Origin: Algorimicrobium echini | GTDB taxonomy: Bacteria > Bacteroidota > Bacteroidia > Flavobacteriales > Flavobacteriaceae | Reading direction: 5' to 3' | Assembly (NCBI RefSeq): GCF_900115185.1 | Contig: NZ_FOVN01000001.1 | Coordinates: 806,001-870,000 of the forward strand | DNA length: 64,000 bases | Shown here: one piece after another, positions 62,234 through 64,000 of the stretch | Numbering within the stretch: position 1 is the first letter of the stretch | Layout of the letters: each line of letters starts with the position of its first letter | Translations under genes and position numbers: made by a program | Notes under the pieces: model-generated | Told to the model about the DNA's origin: nothing | Seen by the model: only the letters and a program-made list of their open reading frames with translations | Database searches by the model: none

Positions 62234-63364
62234 TTAATTGTATTGTACTTTTCTTAAAATTCGCATGGTTTGCTTATAAAGTAAGTATATTTCAGGATAA
62301 ATTTTCAGTAGTAACTTGGCATCTATAAGTTTGTTAATGGCTTCTTCAAAATCATTTAAATAGCAAATTAAATAGGTTGCGGGTAAATTTTTTAAATCAA
62401 TTAGTTCATTATCTGATAAAACGTGTTCATTTTTTATTTTTTCTAATAGGGCATTATTAGCATTGTAAATATGATGTAATACTTTCTTATCATATTGTGG
62501 TGGTTTAAAAATAAGCTTACTGGTAATGCTGTATTTTCCTTGCTCTGAAAAGCAAATGGTAGTTTTCTCTAACGGATAATATCTAAAAGCTTTTTGCAAC
62601 CCTAAATTAATATATTCAACAATTGTAAAGGAATCTTCAGTAAATGATATAGAAACTTCATCTAAGGCAGAATAAAATAATCGGACTTGTTCATTTATAA
62701 GTTCAATATCTACTCTAGAATAAAATGTTTCATGTTTGACTACTTTTTTCTGTCCAGCCCAGCAAACCACAAAATACTCTTTAAAAACCTTGTATTGTGG
62801 ATTGTAGTCTTTTCTGTTTTTTAGAAAATCAAAAACACCATCTAGAGTATATGCTATATTGTTTTGAGAATGTGCTTCAATAGCTTCTACAATATGAGAG
62901 TTGACATCGGTAATTTCTATATCAAAAACTTTAGGCATGCTAATGCTGCCATCTCTAAAAAAAACGGCACCACCATAATATTTCCAAATGTTTTTTCGGA
63001 GTGATGTTATTTTTCCTGTTGCTCTAATAGTTACCAATCCAACTACTTTATCTTCTGGTAAATGCGGAAACGAAATATTTTCATATTGAACAATTGGTGG
63101 ATTGGTTAAATACGCATTGATGAGGTTTTGTATTTTACTGTCATCAAAAAAATCAACACCAATAATCTGGCTGTCTTCATCTTCAACACCAATTACTATA
63201 TAAGAATTGTTTTTAGGATTGCTATTGGAAAGTGCGCAAATATGTTTTAAAAATTTAGCTTTTCCTTCTTTGAGACTAATATCTATTTGACGCTTTTTAT
63301 CATAGAAACTGTTCTCATCGTTGTGAGCCAGTAAGTTTTTTATGAGGAGGCGTTTGTTTAACAT
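62234..63364 (-). CDS. AlbA_2 (Schlafen-type) domain protein
   Basis: 376 residues from ATG 63364 (MLNKRLLIKNLLAHNDENSF). The AlbA_2 DNA/RNA-binding domain has IDISLKEGKAKFLKHICALS, NSYIVIGVEDEDSQIIGVD and PEDKVVGLVTI in order. The C-terminal half (~180-376) is beta-rich then helical and I cannot assign it. AlbA_2 proteins are annotated as ATP-binding or transcription factors, and some sit in defence islands, but none is visible here. It is convergent with the DUF1501 gene and follows the SDR on the same strand after 47 bp. Confidence 0.82.
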   Translation of the reverse strand: MLNKRLLIKNLLAHNDENSFYDKKRQIDISLKEGKAKFLKHICALSNSNPKNNSYIVIGVEDEDSQIIGVDFFDDSKIQNLINAYLTNPPIVQYENISFPHLPEDKVVGLVTIRATGKITSLRKNIWKYYGGAVFFRDGSISMPKVFDIEITDVNSHIVEAIEAHSQNNIAYTLDGVFDFLKNRKDYNPQYKVFKEYFVVCWAGQKKVVKHETFYSRVDIELINEQVRLFYSALDEVSISFTEDSFTIVEYINLGLQKAFRYYPLEKTTICFSEQGKYSITSKLIFKPPQYDKKVLHHIYNANNALLEKIKNEHVLSDNELIDLKNLPATYLICYLNDFEEAINKLIDAKLLLKIYPEIYLLYKQTMRILRKVQYN

Positions 63365-63411
63365 GGTATTTATCGCGAATCCCAATAAATATCAGGAAGT
63401 TTTTTTAGGTT

Positions 63412-64000
63412 TTAGTTAAACTCCTTTTTAACAATCGTACTGCTGGCTTGAGCCGATGGAAACACTAACAAATCGGCAATGTTTACATGAGCTGGTCTGC
63501 TAATGGTAAAATAAATAATATCTGCAATATCTTCTGGTTGTAATGCTTTATAGCCTTTGTAAACGGAATTTGCTTGTTCTCCACCTTTAAAACGGACTTG
63601 TGAAAATTCGGTTTCTACTAGTCCAGGATTTATGGCACAGACTTTAATGCCATATGGGTTTAAATCTATTCGCATACCTTCTGTAATAGCCAAAACAGCA
63701 TGTTTACTAGCACAATAAATATTCCCTTTTGGGTATACTTCTTTCCCAGCCGATGAGCCAATATTAATAATATGCCCAGATTGGCGTGTAATCATTTGTG
63801 GCATTATTAGTTTGCTTACATATAATAACCCTTTTACATTAATATCCATCATTGCATCCCAATCGTCTGTATTTCCGTCTTGGATGGTATCCATGCCATG
63901 GGCATTTCCAGCGTTGTTAATTAAAATATCTATTTGTTTGAATTCTACTGGTAAGCTTTCAAAAGCGGTTTGTGCAGCTTTAAGGTCACGCACATCAAAA
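63412..64000 (-). CDS. Short-chain dehydrogenase/reductase, N-terminally truncated by the window
   Basis: The gene enters from the right edge; the first shown residues read FDVRDLKAAQTAFESLP, before the IDILINNAGNAHGMDTI motif (NNAG). The catalytic Ser-Tyr-Lys is GSSAGKEVYPKGNIYCASKH (YxxxK), and ALNPG is seen as AINPGLVETEF. It is an NAD(P)-dependent oxidoreductase of the classical SDR family, YdfG-like in look. The substrate is unknown. Confidence 0.92.
   Translation of the reverse strand, partial: FDVRDLKAAQTAFESLPVEFKQIDILINNAGNAHGMDTIQDGNTDDWDAMMDINVKGLLYVSKLIMPQMITRQSGHIINIGSSAGKEVYPKGNIYCASKHAVLAITEGMRIDLNPYGIKVCAINPGLVETEFSQVRFKGGEQANSVYKGYKALQPEDIADIIYFTISRPAHVNIADLLVFPSAQASSTIVKKEFN

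Overview
The window looks like a chromosome segment of a marine-type Flavobacteriaceae bacterium (phylum Bacteroidota). The evidence is the low G+C content (about one third, judged by eye), the near absence of Shine-Dalgarno sequences, several -7 boxes of the Bacteroidota type TAnnTTTG, type IX secretion (T9SS) C-terminal sorting domains, and lineage-typical families (DUF6090, IPExxxVDY, OmpA with thrombospondin-3 repeats, alpha-2-macroglobulin next to PbpC). No species can be named from the sequence alone. Both ends cut genes: an asd fragment on the left and a short-chain dehydrogenase on the right.

Layout. 1-7619: asd fragment, mscL, alr-tdk, a conserved hypothetical, rsmI, a [4Fe-4S]-type uracil-DNA glycosylase, a secreted M28 peptidase, an AhpD-like protein and OsmC. 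7726-10518: a compact cluster of three exported proteins (lipoprotein, small secreted protein, SBBP-repeat T9SS protein). 10637-19916: recJ, OmpA, MFS exporter, lpxH, queD, a 2OG-Fe(II) oxygenase, two very small membrane-protein genes, MATE-GNAT and a universal stress protein. 19988-23130: tRNA-Ala(GGC), a hybrid histidine kinase and an orphan PD-(D/E)XK-like protein. 23178-31848: AddB-like nuclease, abundant OmpA porin, kbl and AddA-like helicase-nuclease. 31979-41422: superoxide dismutase, a 757-bp gene-poor gap with a duplicated terminator-bearing repeat, purF, a PfkB kinase, a decayed exported-protein gene beside an intact T9SS protein, rnhA-purN, then acpP-fabF-rnc. 41531-50319: IPExxxVDY, pyk, DUF6090, dinB, an operon of NAD(P)-binding, CYTH, YCII lipoprotein and endonuclease/phosphatase genes, and pbpC. 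50328-64000: a monooxygenase-like ORF, alpha-2-macroglobulin, isoaspartyl peptidase, ALDH7-type dehydrogenase, a DUF1800/DUF1501 pair, an AlbA_2 protein and the SDR fragment.

Most genes are housekeeping or envelope functions. No insertion sequence, prophage, CRISPR array or integrase was seen. The least explained signals are non-coding or very small. They are REP-like palindromes around lpxH/queD and around the 50.3-50.7 kb monooxygenase ORF, a tandem 73-75-bp repeat carrying a minus-strand terminator after purF, a terminator-like hairpin inside the first codons of rnc, and two overlapping mini-genes for membrane peptides at 16962-17220.
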